Source: Paenibacillus ferrarius (lineage in GTDB: Bacteria > Bacillota > Bacilli > Paenibacillales > NBRC-103111). Taken from it: a DNA stretch of 64,000 nt. The position numbers were made by a program, and so were the translations under genes. The DNA lies in contig NZ_MBTG01000001.1 in NCBI RefSeq assembly GCF_002027705.1, forward strand, positions 186,001 to 250,000, read 5' to 3'. Under the pieces are notes generated by a model. The model was not told the DNA's origin. It was given only the letters and a program-made list of their open reading frames with translations, and searched no databases. Positions 34,657 to 44,330 of this stretch are shown here, one piece after another; the stretch's first letter is position 1; every line of letters starts with the position of its first letter.

Positions 34657-35655
34657 ATGGTTGATGTTCTGTCGCAAAATGAGATCGATGCCTTGCTAGC
34701 TGCTTTGTCCTCAGGTGAAATGGATGCGGATGAACTTAAGAAAGAGGATACGCAGAAGAAGGTAAGGGCTTATGACTTCAAAAGAGCGGTACGCTTCTCT
34801 AAGGATCATATTCGAAGCTTAACCCGGATTCACGAGAACTTTGCGCGATTTTTAACAACGTATTTTTCTGCACAACTTCGTACCTTCGTACAAATTAGTG
34901 TTGTCCAGGTGGAACAGCTGCCTTACGACGAATTTATTCGTTCGATCCCGAAAATGACCATTTTGAACATCTTTGAAGCGGAGCCTTTAGAGGGTCGAAT
35001 GGTGCTTGAGGTTCATCCCAATGTTGCTTTTGCTATGTTGGACCGCTTGTTGGGCGGTACGGGGACTACCCCAACCAAAATTAATGCTTTAACCGAGATT
35101 GAAACCATTGTTATGGAACGTATCTTTAGCAGAGCCTTCGATAGTTTGCAAGAAGCATGGAAGACAGTTATTGATATTCAGCCTCGATTGGAGGCACTTG
35201 AAACCAACCCGCAGTTTATGCAAATTGTTTCACCCAATGAAACGATTGCACTCATTTCACTCAGCACCAAAATCGGTGATACAACAGGGATGATTAACCT
35301 ATGTATTCCTCATGTAGTCATCGAACCCATTATGCCTCGTCTCTCTGTCCATCACTGGTTTGTTTCCCAGAAAAAGACGAGAGCACCTGAAGAAGTGGAA
35401 GCACTTCAATCGCGCTTGGAAAAAACCAAGTTGCCTCTCATTGCAGAATTGGGTACATCTGAAATTACAATACGTGATTTTCTTGGCTTAACCGCTGGTG
35501 ATGTTATTCCACTGCATAAATCCGTCGAAGATTCGCTTCAAGTCAAAGTGGGCGAGAAGCTGAAATATCTCGGAAGCCCTGGTACCTTAAAAGGGAAGAT
35601 GGCTGTACAGATTACAGAAATCGTAAATGAAGGAGAAGAAGATTATGACGAATAA
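34657..35655 (+). CDS. fliM: Flagellar motor switch protein FliM
   Basis: FliM is the C-ring subunit that binds phosphorylated CheY. The 332-residue protein starts Met-Val-Asp-Val-Leu-Ser-Gln-Asn-Glu-Ile-Asp-Ala-Leu-Leu, the CheY-binding peptide. It has the CheC-like middle domain with Gly-Gly-Thr-Gly and ends with a SpoA domain. The ATG at 34657 is chosen because AAAGGAGGTGA lies five bases upstream. It overlaps fliY by 11 bases. Confidence 0.96.
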   Translation: MVDVLSQNEIDALLAALSSGEMDADELKKEDTQKKVRAYDFKRAVRFSKDHIRSLTRIHENFARFLTTYFSAQLRTFVQISVVQVEQLPYDEFIRSIPKMTILNIFEAEPLEGRMVLEVHPNVAFAMLDRLLGGTGTTPTKINALTEIETIVMERIFSRAFDSLQEAWKTVIDIQPRLEALETNPQFMQIVSPNETIALISLSTKIGDTTGMINLCIPHVVIEPIMPRLSVHHWFVSQKKTRAPEEVEALQSRLEKTKLPLIAELGTSEITIRDFLGLTAGDVIPLHKSVEDSLQVKVGEKLKYLGSPGTLKGKMAVQITEIVNEGEEDYDE

Positions 35656-36907
35656 CAGAGATTATTTGTCCCAAGAAGAGATCGATGCTTTATTGAGACA
35701 TTCATCGGACGATAGTTCAGCCTCTTCTTATCACGGGCCTCCAAGAGTTGAAGATTATTTATCTTCGTTAGAGCAGGATGCACTTGGTGAAATTGGAAAT
35801 ATCACTTTCGGCAGTGCAGCTACAGCTCTTTCGACCTTGCTTGGCAAGAAAGTTGACATTACGACACCGAAAGTATCGGTGATCGGCAAAGAGGAATTGC
35901 AAGAACAGTTTCCTAAACCGCATGTAGCCGTACATGTTAATTATGTGGATGGTTTCGATGGCATTAATCTGCTTGTCATCAAAACTAGCGATGCCCAAGT
36001 TATTGCGGATCTAATGATGGGTGGAGACGGTACGGGCGGGGATGAACATCTCAGTGAGATTCATATCAGTGCCGTGCAAGAAGCGATGAATCAGATGATG
36101 GGTTCGTCAGCAACATCTATGTCTACGATCTTTAATCGATTTGTCAATATCTCACCTCCGGGAATCGACATATTAAATTTGTCGAAAGGAGAAGGAAAAT
36201 TGCCTGATGAGGACGTATTTATTAAGATATCGTTCCGACTCATCATTGGCGATCTTATCGATTCTGTCATCATGCAATTACTTCCTGTTCCTTTTGCCAA
36301 AGAAATGGTTTCGATCCTAATGGGTGGAGATGGTTCAGATTCTGCGGTGGAAGCTGCACCAGCTGTACAAGCACCTGCTCCTTCCGCGCCGATGCAAGAG
36401 GTTCATACACCGCATCCTGCGTCTGCTCAGCCCGTTTATGAGCAGCCTATGTATCAACAACAGCAGCAGCCGATGTATGAACAACCAATGTATCAGCAAC
36501 CGCCTATGGGACAGCCGATGTATCCACCTCAGCAGCCTATGTATCAGCAGCCTCCGGCAGCATACGGTGGGATGCCGAATCGTAATGTAAATGTCCAACC
36601 GGTTCAATTCGGGAATTTACAATCCGGTTCGATGTCACATGCAGAGGATACAAACCTTAATTTACTGCTGGATATACCGCTGAAGGTAACAGTAGAATTA
36701 GGCAGAACTCACAAGGTGATCAAAGATATTTTGGAGTTGTCACAAGGGTCTATTATTGAATTGGATAAGCTGGCAGGTGAGCCTGTTGATATCTTAGTGA
36801 ATAATAAGTTAATTGCCAAAGGCGAAGTCGTAGTCATCGATGAAAACTTTGGGGTTCGTGTTACGGACATTGTGAATCAATGGGAACGAATTCAAAAGTT
36901 ACAATAA
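35645..36907 (+). CDS. fliY: Flagellar switch protein and CheY-P phosphatase FliY
   Basis: FliY is the Gram-positive switch subunit that also dephosphorylates CheY. The 420-residue protein has an N-terminal FliM-like peptide (Tyr-Leu-Ser-Gln-Glu-Glu-Ile-Asp-Ala-Leu-Leu). Two CheC-type phosphatase sites follow (Asp-Ala-Leu-Gly-Glu-Ile-Gly-Asn-Ile near 45-53, and Ala-Val-Gln-Glu-Ala-Met-Asn near 145). A Pro/Gln/Met/Tyr-rich linker with repeated Gln-Pro-Met-Tyr units spans ~265-315, and a C-terminal SpoA (FliN-like) domain ends the protein. The start ATG at 35645 is inside the end of fliM. Confidence 0.95.
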   Translation: MTNNRDYLSQEEIDALLRHSSDDSSASSYHGPPRVEDYLSSLEQDALGEIGNITFGSAATALSTLLGKKVDITTPKVSVIGKEELQEQFPKPHVAVHVNYVDGFDGINLLVIKTSDAQVIADLMMGGDGTGGDEHLSEIHISAVQEAMNQMMGSSATSMSTIFNRFVNISPPGIDILNLSKGEGKLPDEDVFIKISFRLIIGDLIDSVIMQLLPVPFAKEMVSILMGGDGSDSAVEAAPAVQAPAPSAPMQEVHTPHPASAQPVYEQPMYQQQQQPMYEQPMYQQPPMGQPMYPPQQPMYQQPPAAYGGMPNRNVNVQPVQFGNLQSGSMSHAEDTNLNLLLDIPLKVTVELGRTHKVIKDILELSQGSIIELDKLAGEPVDILVNNKLIAKGEVVVIDENFGVRVTDIVNQWERIQKLQ

Positions 36908-36931
36908 TTTAATTCTAGGGGGACTTTATTC

Positions 36932-37294
36932 ATGGCTAACCGTATTCTTATTGTTGATGATGCAGCGTTTATGAGAATGATGATTCGTGATATTTTATCC
37001 AAAAATGGTTATGAGGTTTGTGGTGAGGCAAATGATGGAGCACAAGCGATTGAGAAATACAAAGAGTTAAAACCAGACCTGATTACTATGGATATCACAA
37101 TGCCGGAGATGGATGGTATTCAAGCATTGAAAGAAATTAAGAAGATTGAACCTAATGCTAAAGTCATCATGTGTTCTGCAATGGGGCAGCAAGCTATGGT
37201 TATTGATGCCATTCAAGCTGGCGCTAAAGACTTTATCGTAAAGCCGTTCCAAGCAGACCGTGTTATCGAAGCTATCAAAAAGACTCTAGGTTAA
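36932..37294 (+). CDS. cheY: Chemotaxis response regulator CheY
   Basis: A single receiver domain of 120 residues. Asp9-Asp10 bind magnesium, Asp54 in Thr-Met-Asp-Ile-Thr-Met-Pro is the phosphorylation site, and Cys-Ser-Ala plus Val-Lys-Pro-Phe provide the conserved Ser and Lys. Phosphorylated by CheA, it binds FliM and FliY to change rotation bias. CTAGGGGGAC lies upstream of the ATG. Its place inside the switch-gene cluster is typical of Bacilli. Confidence 0.97.
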   Translation: MANRILIVDDAAFMRMMIRDILSKNGYEVCGEANDGAQAIEKYKELKPDLITMDITMPEMDGIQALKEIKKIEPNAKVIMCSAMGQQAMVIDAIQAGAKDFIVKPFQADRVIEAIKKTLG

Positions 37295-37341
37295 ACCGTT
37301 AGGTTCGATTGAGTCTTACATAAACCGAAAGGGATGTGATT

Positions 37342-37971
37342 ATGAGAAGACTCCAATCGAAACAACTGTCAATGATGTTACTCAGTGTAGCCGCGATGTT
37401 GTCTACTGCGTCACCGAGCTTTGCCGAAACAGAGCCGGGACAAGGTCTCCCAGCATCAGATTTTCCGACTACCGACTCTTTTGATTCTTTTGGAATGATT
37501 GTCAAGGTCATTTTCTTTCTCGTATTGATCATTCTTTTGTTCTTCGTACTTATCAGATATGTTGCAAAGAGAAATAAAGGCACCATGTTTGGGAACTCGA
37601 TTCGCTCTTTAGGAGGAGTTCCCCTTGGGCAAAATAAGTCGATTCAAATTGTTGAAATTGGACATTCGCTCTTCGTGGTTGGCGTCGGTGAGAACATTCA
37701 GCTGCTGGATAAGATCAATGACGCCGATGAAGTAGCCTACATTTCGGAATTGCTGACTTCCTCACAGGATGATCGCGTGGGGTTTGGGACACTGAGCCAA
37801 TGGCTCAATAAGCTGTCAAACAGAAAGAAGGACATTGAAGAGGAAGTGGAGATCACTTCTTCGTTTCAACAAGTATTTCACGACAAGCTTCAACGTGTGA
37901 CAAACCGAAATAAAGATGCCCACGAATGGCTTTCTGATCAAAAACAAACAGATCGGTTGAATGATGAATGA
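37342..37971 (+). CDS. fliO: Flagellar export protein FliO (FliZ)
   Basis: FliO helps assemble the FliP ring of the export gate. The 209-residue product begins with a signal peptide (Arg-Arg-Leu-Gln..., cleavage near Ser-Phe-Ala-Glu at ~28). A transmembrane helix follows at about 53-75. The cytoplasmic domain has Leu-Gly-Gly-Val-Pro-Leu-Gly-Gln-Asn-Lys-Ser. The ATG at 37342 is preferred over a GTG six bases earlier because it gives a clean signal peptide. It overlaps fliP by four bases. Confidence 0.9.
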   Translation: MRRLQSKQLSMMLLSVAAMLSTASPSFAETEPGQGLPASDFPTTDSFDSFGMIVKVIFFLVLIILLFFVLIRYVAKRNKGTMFGNSIRSLGGVPLGQNKSIQIVEIGHSLFVVGVGENIQLLDKINDADEVAYISELLTSSQDDRVGFGTLSQWLNKLSNRKKDIEEEVEITSSFQQVFHDKLQRVTNRNKDAHEWLSDQKQTDRLNDE

Positions 37972-38741
37972 AGAGAAAAAAATTAGTACTTACCTTAATG
38001 ATTGTGTTGATCTCTGTGTTTCTTTTATCTCTAACAGCTTCCGCTGCTGATACGGACCCTAATAATCCTATTCCAGGATTAAATGTAAATATTGGTACTG
38101 GAGGCACTGCCGCGGGCTCTTCAAATACGGTAACATTGTTATTATTGTTAACCGTTTTGAGCCTTGCACCTTCTTTTCTTATTTTAATGACGAGCTTCAC
38201 ACGTATTGTGATTGTGCTTGGTTTCGTGCGTACGTCACTGGGAACTCAGCAGATGCCACCCAATCAGGTTCTAATCGGACTCGCTCTGTTTTTAACCTTT
38301 TTTATTATGTCTCCAACTTTGGGTGAAGTTAATCAGACAGCTCTTCAACCGTACTTGAAGGGGGAAATTAATCAAACCCAGGCTTTTGAGAAGGCATCAC
38401 TGCCCATGAAGAAGTTTATGTTCAAACATACGAGGCAGAAGGATTTAAAGCTGTTCTTGGATTACACCAAAGCCAAAGCACCTACAGGTGTTGAAGATAT
38501 TCCTATCACTACGTTAGTTCCGGCTTATGCGATTAGTGAACTGAAATCAGCTTTCCAGATGGGATTTATGATTTTTATTCCGTTCCTAGTCATTGATATG
38601 GTTGTTTCCAGTACGCTAATGGCCATGGGGATGATGATGTTGCCGCCTGTTATGATTTCATTGCCTTTCAAGATTCTGCTGTTCATTCTAGTGGATGGGT
38701 GGTACCTTGTTGTGAAATCATTACTCCTAAGCTATGGTTGA
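37968..38741 (+). CDS. fliP: Flagellar export gate protein FliP
   Basis: FliP forms the core of the export gate in the membrane. The 257-residue protein has a cleavable signal peptide (ends near Thr-Ala-Ser-Ala-Ala). Four membrane helices follow. The conserved Phe-Thr-Arg-Ile-Val-Ile-Val-Leu-Gly-Phe-Val-Arg and Phe-Gln-Met-Gly-Phe-Met-Ile-Phe-Ile-Pro-Phe segments are present. ATGA overlap with fliO indicates coupling. Confidence 0.96.
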   Translation: MKRKKLVLTLMIVLISVFLLSLTASAADTDPNNPIPGLNVNIGTGGTAAGSSNTVTLLLLLTVLSLAPSFLILMTSFTRIVIVLGFVRTSLGTQQMPPNQVLIGLALFLTFFIMSPTLGEVNQTALQPYLKGEINQTQAFEKASLPMKKFMFKHTRQKDLKLFLDYTKAKAPTGVEDIPITTLVPAYAISELKSAFQMGFMIFIPFLVIDMVVSSTLMAMGMMMLPPVMISLPFKILLFILVDGWYLVVKSLLLSYG

Positions 38742-38767
38742 GGATCAAGATATCGGAGGTTTACTTA

Positions 38768-39037
38768 ATGGGTTCGGAATTTGTTATTCGAATTGCCGGT
38801 GAAGCAGTATATACCGTACTGAAAGCCAGTGCGCCAATGCTTGTCATTGGACTTGTTGTGGGTCTAATGGTAAGTGTTTTTCAAGCAACAACACAAATTC
38901 AAGAGCAAACCTTGGCTTTTGTTCCTAAAATTGTTGCAGTTCTGCTGTCCATTTTAATCTTTGGGCCGTGGATCATGAATACACTGGTTGATTTTACGTT
39001 TAACTTACTCAACAACCTTTACAAATTCGTTGGATAG
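38768..39037 (+). CDS. fliQ: Flagellar export gate protein FliQ
   Basis: FliQ is a small two-helix component of the export gate. It has 89 residues starting Met-Gly-Ser-Glu-Phe-Val, with membrane segments at about 16-40 and 52-75 and the family motif Gln-Ala-Thr-Thr-Gln-Ile-Gln-Glu-Gln-Thr-Leu between them. ATG 38768 follows TCGGAGGTTTACTTA. A longer frame begins inside fliP but lacks family support upstream of this methionine. Confidence 0.95.
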   Translation: MGSEFVIRIAGEAVYTVLKASAPMLVIGLVVGLMVSVFQATTQIQEQTLAFVPKIVAVLLSILIFGPWIMNTLVDFTFNLLNNLYKFVG

Positions 39038-39040
39038 GTT

Positions 39041-39850
39041 GTGAGCGATATGACGACCATGTTTTTCCAGGTTATTCCTATTTTTTTACTTATTTTTTGT
39101 CGAATTACATCATTCTTTGTCGTGGTTCCCGTGTTATCTTCCAAAAATGTGCCGATGATGTTCAAAATCGGTCTTTCTGTATTCATCTCTTTTATTATTT
39201 TTGCGAGCATGGGGTTGGATAAGCCGATACCCATGGACGGTGAATACGTTCTGTTGATCATTCGTGAAATGCTTATAGGCGTTTTACTTGGTTTTCTGGC
39301 CTATATTTTCTTTACAGCCGTGCAAGCAGCTGGTGCCTTCATGGACATGCAGATCGGCTTTAGCATGGCGAGTGTCATCGACCCTTTAACAGGCGTTTCA
39401 TCTCCGATGCTGGGCAATCTCAAGTACATGATTGCGATCTTGCTTTTTCTGTCTTTTGATGGACACCATTTCTTGATTAGAGCTATTATTGAAAGTTACC
39501 GTTGGGTGCCGCTGGACAACCAATTGTTCGCTCATCTCTATAACGGTGAAATATCGGATTTTCTGTTGAAATCGTTGTCCAAAATGTTTTATCTTTCATT
39601 CCAACTTGCTGCTCCTATTATAGCAGCCCTTTTTTTGACAGATTTAGGTTTAGGGCTGTTAACCAGGGTGGCTCCGCAATTCAATATTTTTGTTATCGGC
39701 GCGCCTTTAAAAATGATTTTGGGTTTTTTCCTGCTAGTCTTGCTGTTTCCAGAATTAATTTCCCAATTTCAAAATTTATTTGCAACGATTTTTGATCACA
39801 TGGAGAAGTTGCTCCAACTCATTAGTGGTACACAGCAACCATCTCCCTAA
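39041..39850 (+). CDS. fliR: Flagellar export gate protein FliR
   Basis: FliR completes the FliPQR gate. The 269-residue product is very hydrophobic, with about six membrane segments and the family motif Gln-Ala-Ala-Gly-Ala-Phe-Met-Asp-Met-Gln-Ile-Gly-Phe-Ser-Met-Ala. The start may be GTG 39041 or ATG 39050; the ribosome binding site (AGGTT) is weak for both. fliQ ends three bases upstream. Confidence 0.93.
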   Translation: MSDMTTMFFQVIPIFLLIFCRITSFFVVVPVLSSKNVPMMFKIGLSVFISFIIFASMGLDKPIPMDGEYVLLIIREMLIGVLLGFLAYIFFTAVQAAGAFMDMQIGFSMASVIDPLTGVSSPMLGNLKYMIAILLFLSFDGHHFLIRAIIESYRWVPLDNQLFAHLYNGEISDFLLKSLSKMFYLSFQLAAPIIAALFLTDLGLGLLTRVAPQFNIFVIGAPLKMILGFFLLVLLFPELISQFQNLFATIFDHMEKLLQLISGTQQPSP

Positions 39851-39864
39851 ATAGGAGGATAGCC

Positions 39865-40959
39865 GTGTCCCAGACGTATCGCTTGCAGCTCGATTTACAA
39901 TGGTTTGCTGGGGAGAAGACGGAACCTGCCACAGCCAAGAAAAGGCAAGATGCTCGTAAAAAGGGTCAAGTCGCGAAAAGTATGGAATTGCCTGCGGCAG
40001 CCATCTTACTTTTTTCCTTTTTATCATTTCTCGTGTTCGGTAGTTATATGAAGGTGAGGCTGATCAGCATTTTTCAAAATGTTTATCAGAATCAACTGAA
40101 CATGGATATTACCATGGGGAATGTTCAAGTATTATTCCTGAACTTAGTTTCGCAAAGTATAGTTATACTGGCACCTATCTTCATACTTGTTGTGGTTATC
40201 GCCTTTATTGGAAACTATGCTCAAATTGGTTTTTTGTTCATCGGCGAACCATTGATGATGAAATTCAACAAGATTAATCCAATTGAAGGTTTTAAGCGGA
40301 TTTTTTCCATGCGAACAATTATGGATTTCGTCAAATCTATGTTGAAAATGTCAATCATTGGCGTTGTCGTTTATACGACTTTGATGGGGGAAAAGGTTAA
40401 GCTGTTAGGACTTGGCCATACACCTCTTGAGAATACGTTCACTTTTATCGCATCGCTCACCCTAAAACTGGGGATTAAGATTGGCGCGATTCTCATCGTA
40501 TTAGCCGTATTTGATTTTATTTATCAAAGGTATGAGCACGAGAAGAGTCTCAGGATGTCCAAACAGGACATTAAAGATGAATATAAGAAAAGTGAAGGAG
40601 ATCCGTTGATTAAAGGAAAGATTCGTGCAAAGCAGCGACAGATGGCGATGCAGCGCATGATGCAGGAAGTTCCTAAGGCGGATGTTATTATTACCAATCC
40701 AACCCACTTTGCAGTAGCCCTGAAATATGATTCCAAAAACATGCAGGCTCCGACCGTTATTGCGAAAGGAGCCGATTATGTAGCTCTCAAGATTAAAGAT
40801 GTTGCTAAGAAAAATGGCGTTATGACGATGGAAAATAAACCACTAGCTCGAGCGATTTTTGCTCAGGTGGAAATCGGGGAGTCCATTCCAGCTGATTTAT
40901 TCCAAGCAGTCGCAGAAGTACTGGCTTATGTATATAAGATGAAGGGCAAAACGAATTAA
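39865..40959 (+). CDS. flhB: Flagellar export protein and specificity switch FlhB
   Basis: FlhB controls the switch from rod/hook to filament export by self-cleavage. The 364-residue protein has four membrane helices and a cytoplasmic domain with the autocleavage motif Asn-Pro-Thr-His (in Ile-Ile-Thr-Asn-Pro-Thr-His-Phe-Ala-Val-Ala, near 277-287). The GTG start follows TAGGAGGATAGCC. It is the partner of FliK encoded earlier in the operon. Confidence 0.96.
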   Translation: MSQTYRLQLDLQWFAGEKTEPATAKKRQDARKKGQVAKSMELPAAAILLFSFLSFLVFGSYMKVRLISIFQNVYQNQLNMDITMGNVQVLFLNLVSQSIVILAPIFILVVVIAFIGNYAQIGFLFIGEPLMMKFNKINPIEGFKRIFSMRTIMDFVKSMLKMSIIGVVVYTTLMGEKVKLLGLGHTPLENTFTFIASLTLKLGIKIGAILIVLAVFDFIYQRYEHEKSLRMSKQDIKDEYKKSEGDPLIKGKIRAKQRQMAMQRMMQEVPKADVIITNPTHFAVALKYDSKNMQAPTVIAKGADYVALKIKDVAKKNGVMTMENKPLARAIFAQVEIGESIPADLFQAVAEVLAYVYKMKGKTN

Positions 40960-40980
40960 TGAGAAGGGAGGTACAATCTG

Positions 40981-43014
40981 ATGAAAATCAAGGATCTTGT
41001 GGTTTTAGTAGGTATTATCTGTATTGTCTTAATGATGATTGTACCGGTGCCAATCCCTTTATTGGACTTTCTGCTTATTATTAATATATCGGTAGCGTTA
41101 ATGATTATATTAGTAGCTATGAATACCAAAGAGGCACTTCAGTTCTCGATTTTTCCTTCCTTGCTTTTGATAACGACATTGTTCCGGTTGGCTCTTAACG
41201 TATCCACGACGCGGAACATTTTGTCACATGCTGAAGCAGGCGACGTGGTCAGAACTTTTGGATCTTTCGTTGCACAAGGCAATATCGTCGTGGGATTCGT
41301 TGTGTTTCTCATCCTTGTCTTGGTCCAATTCATTGTAATTACCAAAGGTTCTGAGCGCGTTGCCGAAGTAGCAGCAAGATTCACACTCGATGCGATGCCA
41401 GGGAAACAAATGAGCATTGACGCTGATTTGAACGCTGGGCTAATTAATGAAGTACAAGCACGAGAACGCAGAAAGAAAATCGAAAATGAAGCTGACTTCT
41501 ATGGAGCGATGGATGGAGCGAGCAAATTCGTAAAAGGGGATGCCATTGCAGGTATTATCATCCTCGTCATCAATTTGATTGGCGGCTTTATTATCGGAAT
41601 GACGATGAAAGGGATGTCTTTCAGTAAAGCTCTTGAAACGTTCTCGATTCTAACCATTGGGGATGGCCTCGTCAGTCAGATTCCAGCTTTATTAATTTCA
41701 ACGGCTGCTGGTATTATTGTCACTCGTGCTTCCTCCGAAGGAAATTTGGGTCAAGATGTTACCCGACAGTTAACGGCACAGCCCAAACTGCTGTACATTG
41801 TTGCGGGAACATTAGTTGTACTTGGATTATTTACTCCAATTCACTGGTTTACTACGTTCCCGATTGCTGGGTTGTTAGTTTATGCAGCCTTTAAAATGCA
41901 AAAGAATTTGGAACGCGAAGCGATCAAAGAAGAGCAAATGGTTGAAGAGAAGCAAATTGAGGAAGTAAGAAGTCCTGAAAGTGTCATTTCGTTGCTGCAA
42001 GTTGATCCTATTGAATTTGAGTTTGGATATGGTCTTATTCCATTGGCTGACACACAGCAAGGTGGAGATTTACTGGATCGTATCATCTTGATTCGTAGAC
42101 AATGTGCGCTTGAACTCGGGGTCGTCGTACCTGTGATCCGGATCCGTGACAACATTCAACTGCGTCCGAATGAGTATATCATCAAAATTAAAGGCAATAC
42201 GGTTGCGCGCGGAGAACTACTACTTAATCACTACTTGGCAATGAGCCCAGGTATTGATGATGATTCCATTACAGGAATTGAAACAACGGAGCCTGCGTTT
42301 GGATTACCAGCAATGTGGATTGATGAGGTAACCAAGGAACGCGCCGAGCTTTCTGGCTATACCGTTGTAGATCCACCATCCGTAGTTGCTACACATTTGA
42401 CAGAAATTATTAAGAAACACACGCATGAGCTGCTTGGCCGACAAGAAACAAAGGCGCTTATCGACAATGTGCGCGAAACGTATCCTGCGCTTGTTGATGA
42501 TCTTATTCCTTCCGTGCTATCCATTGGTGATATTCAGAAAGTATTGGCTAAATTATTGCGCGAGAAAATATCCGTGCGCGACTTGGTTACCATTATGGAG
42601 ACACTTGCTGATTATGGCACGTATACGAAGGACCCTGAGATTCTAACCGAATATGTTAGGCAGTCTTTATCCAGACAGATCACGCAACAATTCACCTCTT
42701 TAGGGGATTCTCTCAAAGTAATTACTGTAGGTCCTTCCGTGGAGAAGAAAATTGCAGATTCTGTTCAGCAATCCGATCAAGGAAGTTATCTAGCGCTAGA
42801 CCCGTCTTCTTCTCAAATTATCTATCATCGTGTTAGCGAGCAAGTTTCCAAATTAATTCAGTCTGGTCAACAACCTGTCATCTTAACTTCACCTACGATT
42901 CGCATGTATTTAAGACAGCTGCTAGAGAGAACGCTGCATGATATTCCGGTTCTTTCTTACAGTGAATTAGAGCCTAGTGTAGAAATTCAGAGCATGGGGG
43001 TAGTCAATCTATGA
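40981..43014 (+). CDS. flhA: Flagellar export protein FlhA
   Basis: FlhA is the large export-gate protein with eight membrane helices and a cytoplasmic ring that docks substrates. The 677-residue product has the conserved loop Asp-Ala-Met-Pro-Gly-Lys-Gln-Met-Ser-Ile-Asp-Ala-Asp-Leu-Asn-Ala-Gly (~139-155), and its C-terminal domain is complete. GAAGGGAGGT precedes the ATG. It overlaps flhF by four bases. Confidence 0.97.
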   Translation: MKIKDLVVLVGIICIVLMMIVPVPIPLLDFLLIINISVALMIILVAMNTKEALQFSIFPSLLLITTLFRLALNVSTTRNILSHAEAGDVVRTFGSFVAQGNIVVGFVVFLILVLVQFIVITKGSERVAEVAARFTLDAMPGKQMSIDADLNAGLINEVQARERRKKIENEADFYGAMDGASKFVKGDAIAGIIILVINLIGGFIIGMTMKGMSFSKALETFSILTIGDGLVSQIPALLISTAAGIIVTRASSEGNLGQDVTRQLTAQPKLLYIVAGTLVVLGLFTPIHWFTTFPIAGLLVYAAFKMQKNLEREAIKEEQMVEEKQIEEVRSPESVISLLQVDPIEFEFGYGLIPLADTQQGGDLLDRIILIRRQCALELGVVVPVIRIRDNIQLRPNEYIIKIKGNTVARGELLLNHYLAMSPGIDDDSITGIETTEPAFGLPAMWIDEVTKERAELSGYTVVDPPSVVATHLTEIIKKHTHELLGRQETKALIDNVRETYPALVDDLIPSVLSIGDIQKVLAKLLREKISVRDLVTIMETLADYGTYTKDPEILTEYVRQSLSRQITQQFTSLGDSLKVITVGPSVEKKIADSVQQSDQGSYLALDPSSSQIIYHRVSEQVSKLIQSGQQPVILTSPTIRMYLRQLLERTLHDIPVLSYSELEPSVEIQSMGVVNL

Positions 43015-44330
43015 GAGTAAAAAGATACGTTGTCGACTCCATGCCTGATGCTCTGCAAAAAATTAGAACTGATTTAGGCAAGGATGCTGTCATTTTGAAC
43101 ACCAAAGAAATTCGCACGGGCGGATTTCTTGGTTTATTTGGCAAGAAGAAGATTGAAGTTATTGCAGCCATGGATGCTACCAATTCTAATTCGGGTACAG
43201 GCGCGCAGCAGCGAGTTGCACCCACACAACTGCAGCCCCAAAGAGTCCAGCCGGCAATAAATCAGATACAGCCGAATACATCTCAAGCACATATGTCGGA
43301 TTTTCCGGATGTGCCGGATGTGTTTGCTTCGGTTGTCGCTGCCAAAGAGCCCGCTGTTGCCAAAGTGGCTATCGAAACTCCAGCAATGCCGGCCTATGCA
43401 CCTCAGCAATCATATTCACCTGTATCCGTCAATGCACCAAATAGGGCTATTCAGAAAGATGATCATTTGATTGAAGAGCTTAAGCAAATGAAGGAAATGA
43501 TGCGGAAGCTGACACAAGCAGCCGATGCAACTAAACTTCCGGAGCCTTTGCAGAAGATTGAGCAGCGATTGTACGATCAAGAGGTTGATCCTTTGCTCGT
43601 TCGTCAAATTATTGATGAAACTTTAGCCGATTTTGAACTTGCAGATGAATCTGTTACTGATGAGTCCGCGCGGCAGTTGGTTAAAGCCAAATTGGGTCAA
43701 GTGTTTAACTCAGCTGCAAATAAACAAATTTCACCTGACACGCGGGTTGTTCATTTCGTTGGTCCCACGGGTGTCGGAAAAACGACAACGATAGCTAAAT
43801 TAGCCGCTGAACAAGTATTGAAGTTCCAACGTAAGGTTGGTTTTATTACATCAGATACATATCGTATTGCGGCTATTGAACAGTTAAAAACGTATGCGAC
43901 TATTTTGAACGTCCCGCTTGAAGTTGTTTTTTCTCCACAGGATTTATCCAAGGCTTTTCATCAATTAGAGGACTGCGACGTTATTTTCATGGATACGGCA
44001 GGGCGCAACTTTAGGAATGAGATGTATGTATCTGAACTGAACTCTCTTCTCAAGACACAAGGAAACAGTGAAACGATCCTAGTACTTAGCTTAACGACGA
44101 AATACAGAGATATGAAGGCGATTACGAATAATTTCAATAGGTTCAAGCTGGACAAAGTGATTTTCACGAAAATGGATGAAACAGATTCTTACGGTGCAAT
44201 TGTGAACGTGGTTCATGAGTTCTCTCTTCAGCTTTCCTATGTAACGAATGGTCAAAGCGTACCGGATGATATAACGGAGTTGAATGAATGGCAAATCATA
44301 GATTTGTTATTGGAGGAACCTAGTGCATGA
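43011..44330 (+). CDS. flhF: Flagellar biosynthesis GTPase FlhF
   Basis: FlhF is an SRP-type GTPase that fixes the site and number of flagella. The 439-residue protein has a Gln/Pro/Ala-rich basic N-terminal part and an N domain. The G domain has [13 protein letters not shown] (~251-263), Asp-Thr-Ala-Gly-Arg and Thr-Lys-Met-Asp-Glu. The ATGA overlaps at both ends tie it to flhA and flhG. Confidence 0.96.
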   Translation: MRVKRYVVDSMPDALQKIRTDLGKDAVILNTKEIRTGGFLGLFGKKKIEVIAAMDATNSNSGTGAQQRVAPTQLQPQRVQPAINQIQPNTSQAHMSDFPDVPDVFASVVAAKEPAVAKVAIETPAMPAYAPQQSYSPVSVNAPNRAIQKDDHLIEELKQMKEMMRKLTQAADATKLPEPLQKIEQRLYDQEVDPLLVRQIIDETLADFELADESVTDESARQLVKAKLGQVFNSAANKQISPDTRVVHFVGPTGVGKTTTIAKLAAEQVLKFQRKVGFITSDTYRIAAIEQLKTYATILNVPLEVVFSPQDLSKAFHQLEDCDVIFMDTAGRNFRNEMYVSELNSLLKTQGNSETILVLSLTTKYRDMKAITNNFNRFKLDKVIFTKMDETDSYGAIVNVVHEFSLQLSYVTNGQSVPDDITELNEWQIIDLLLEEPSA

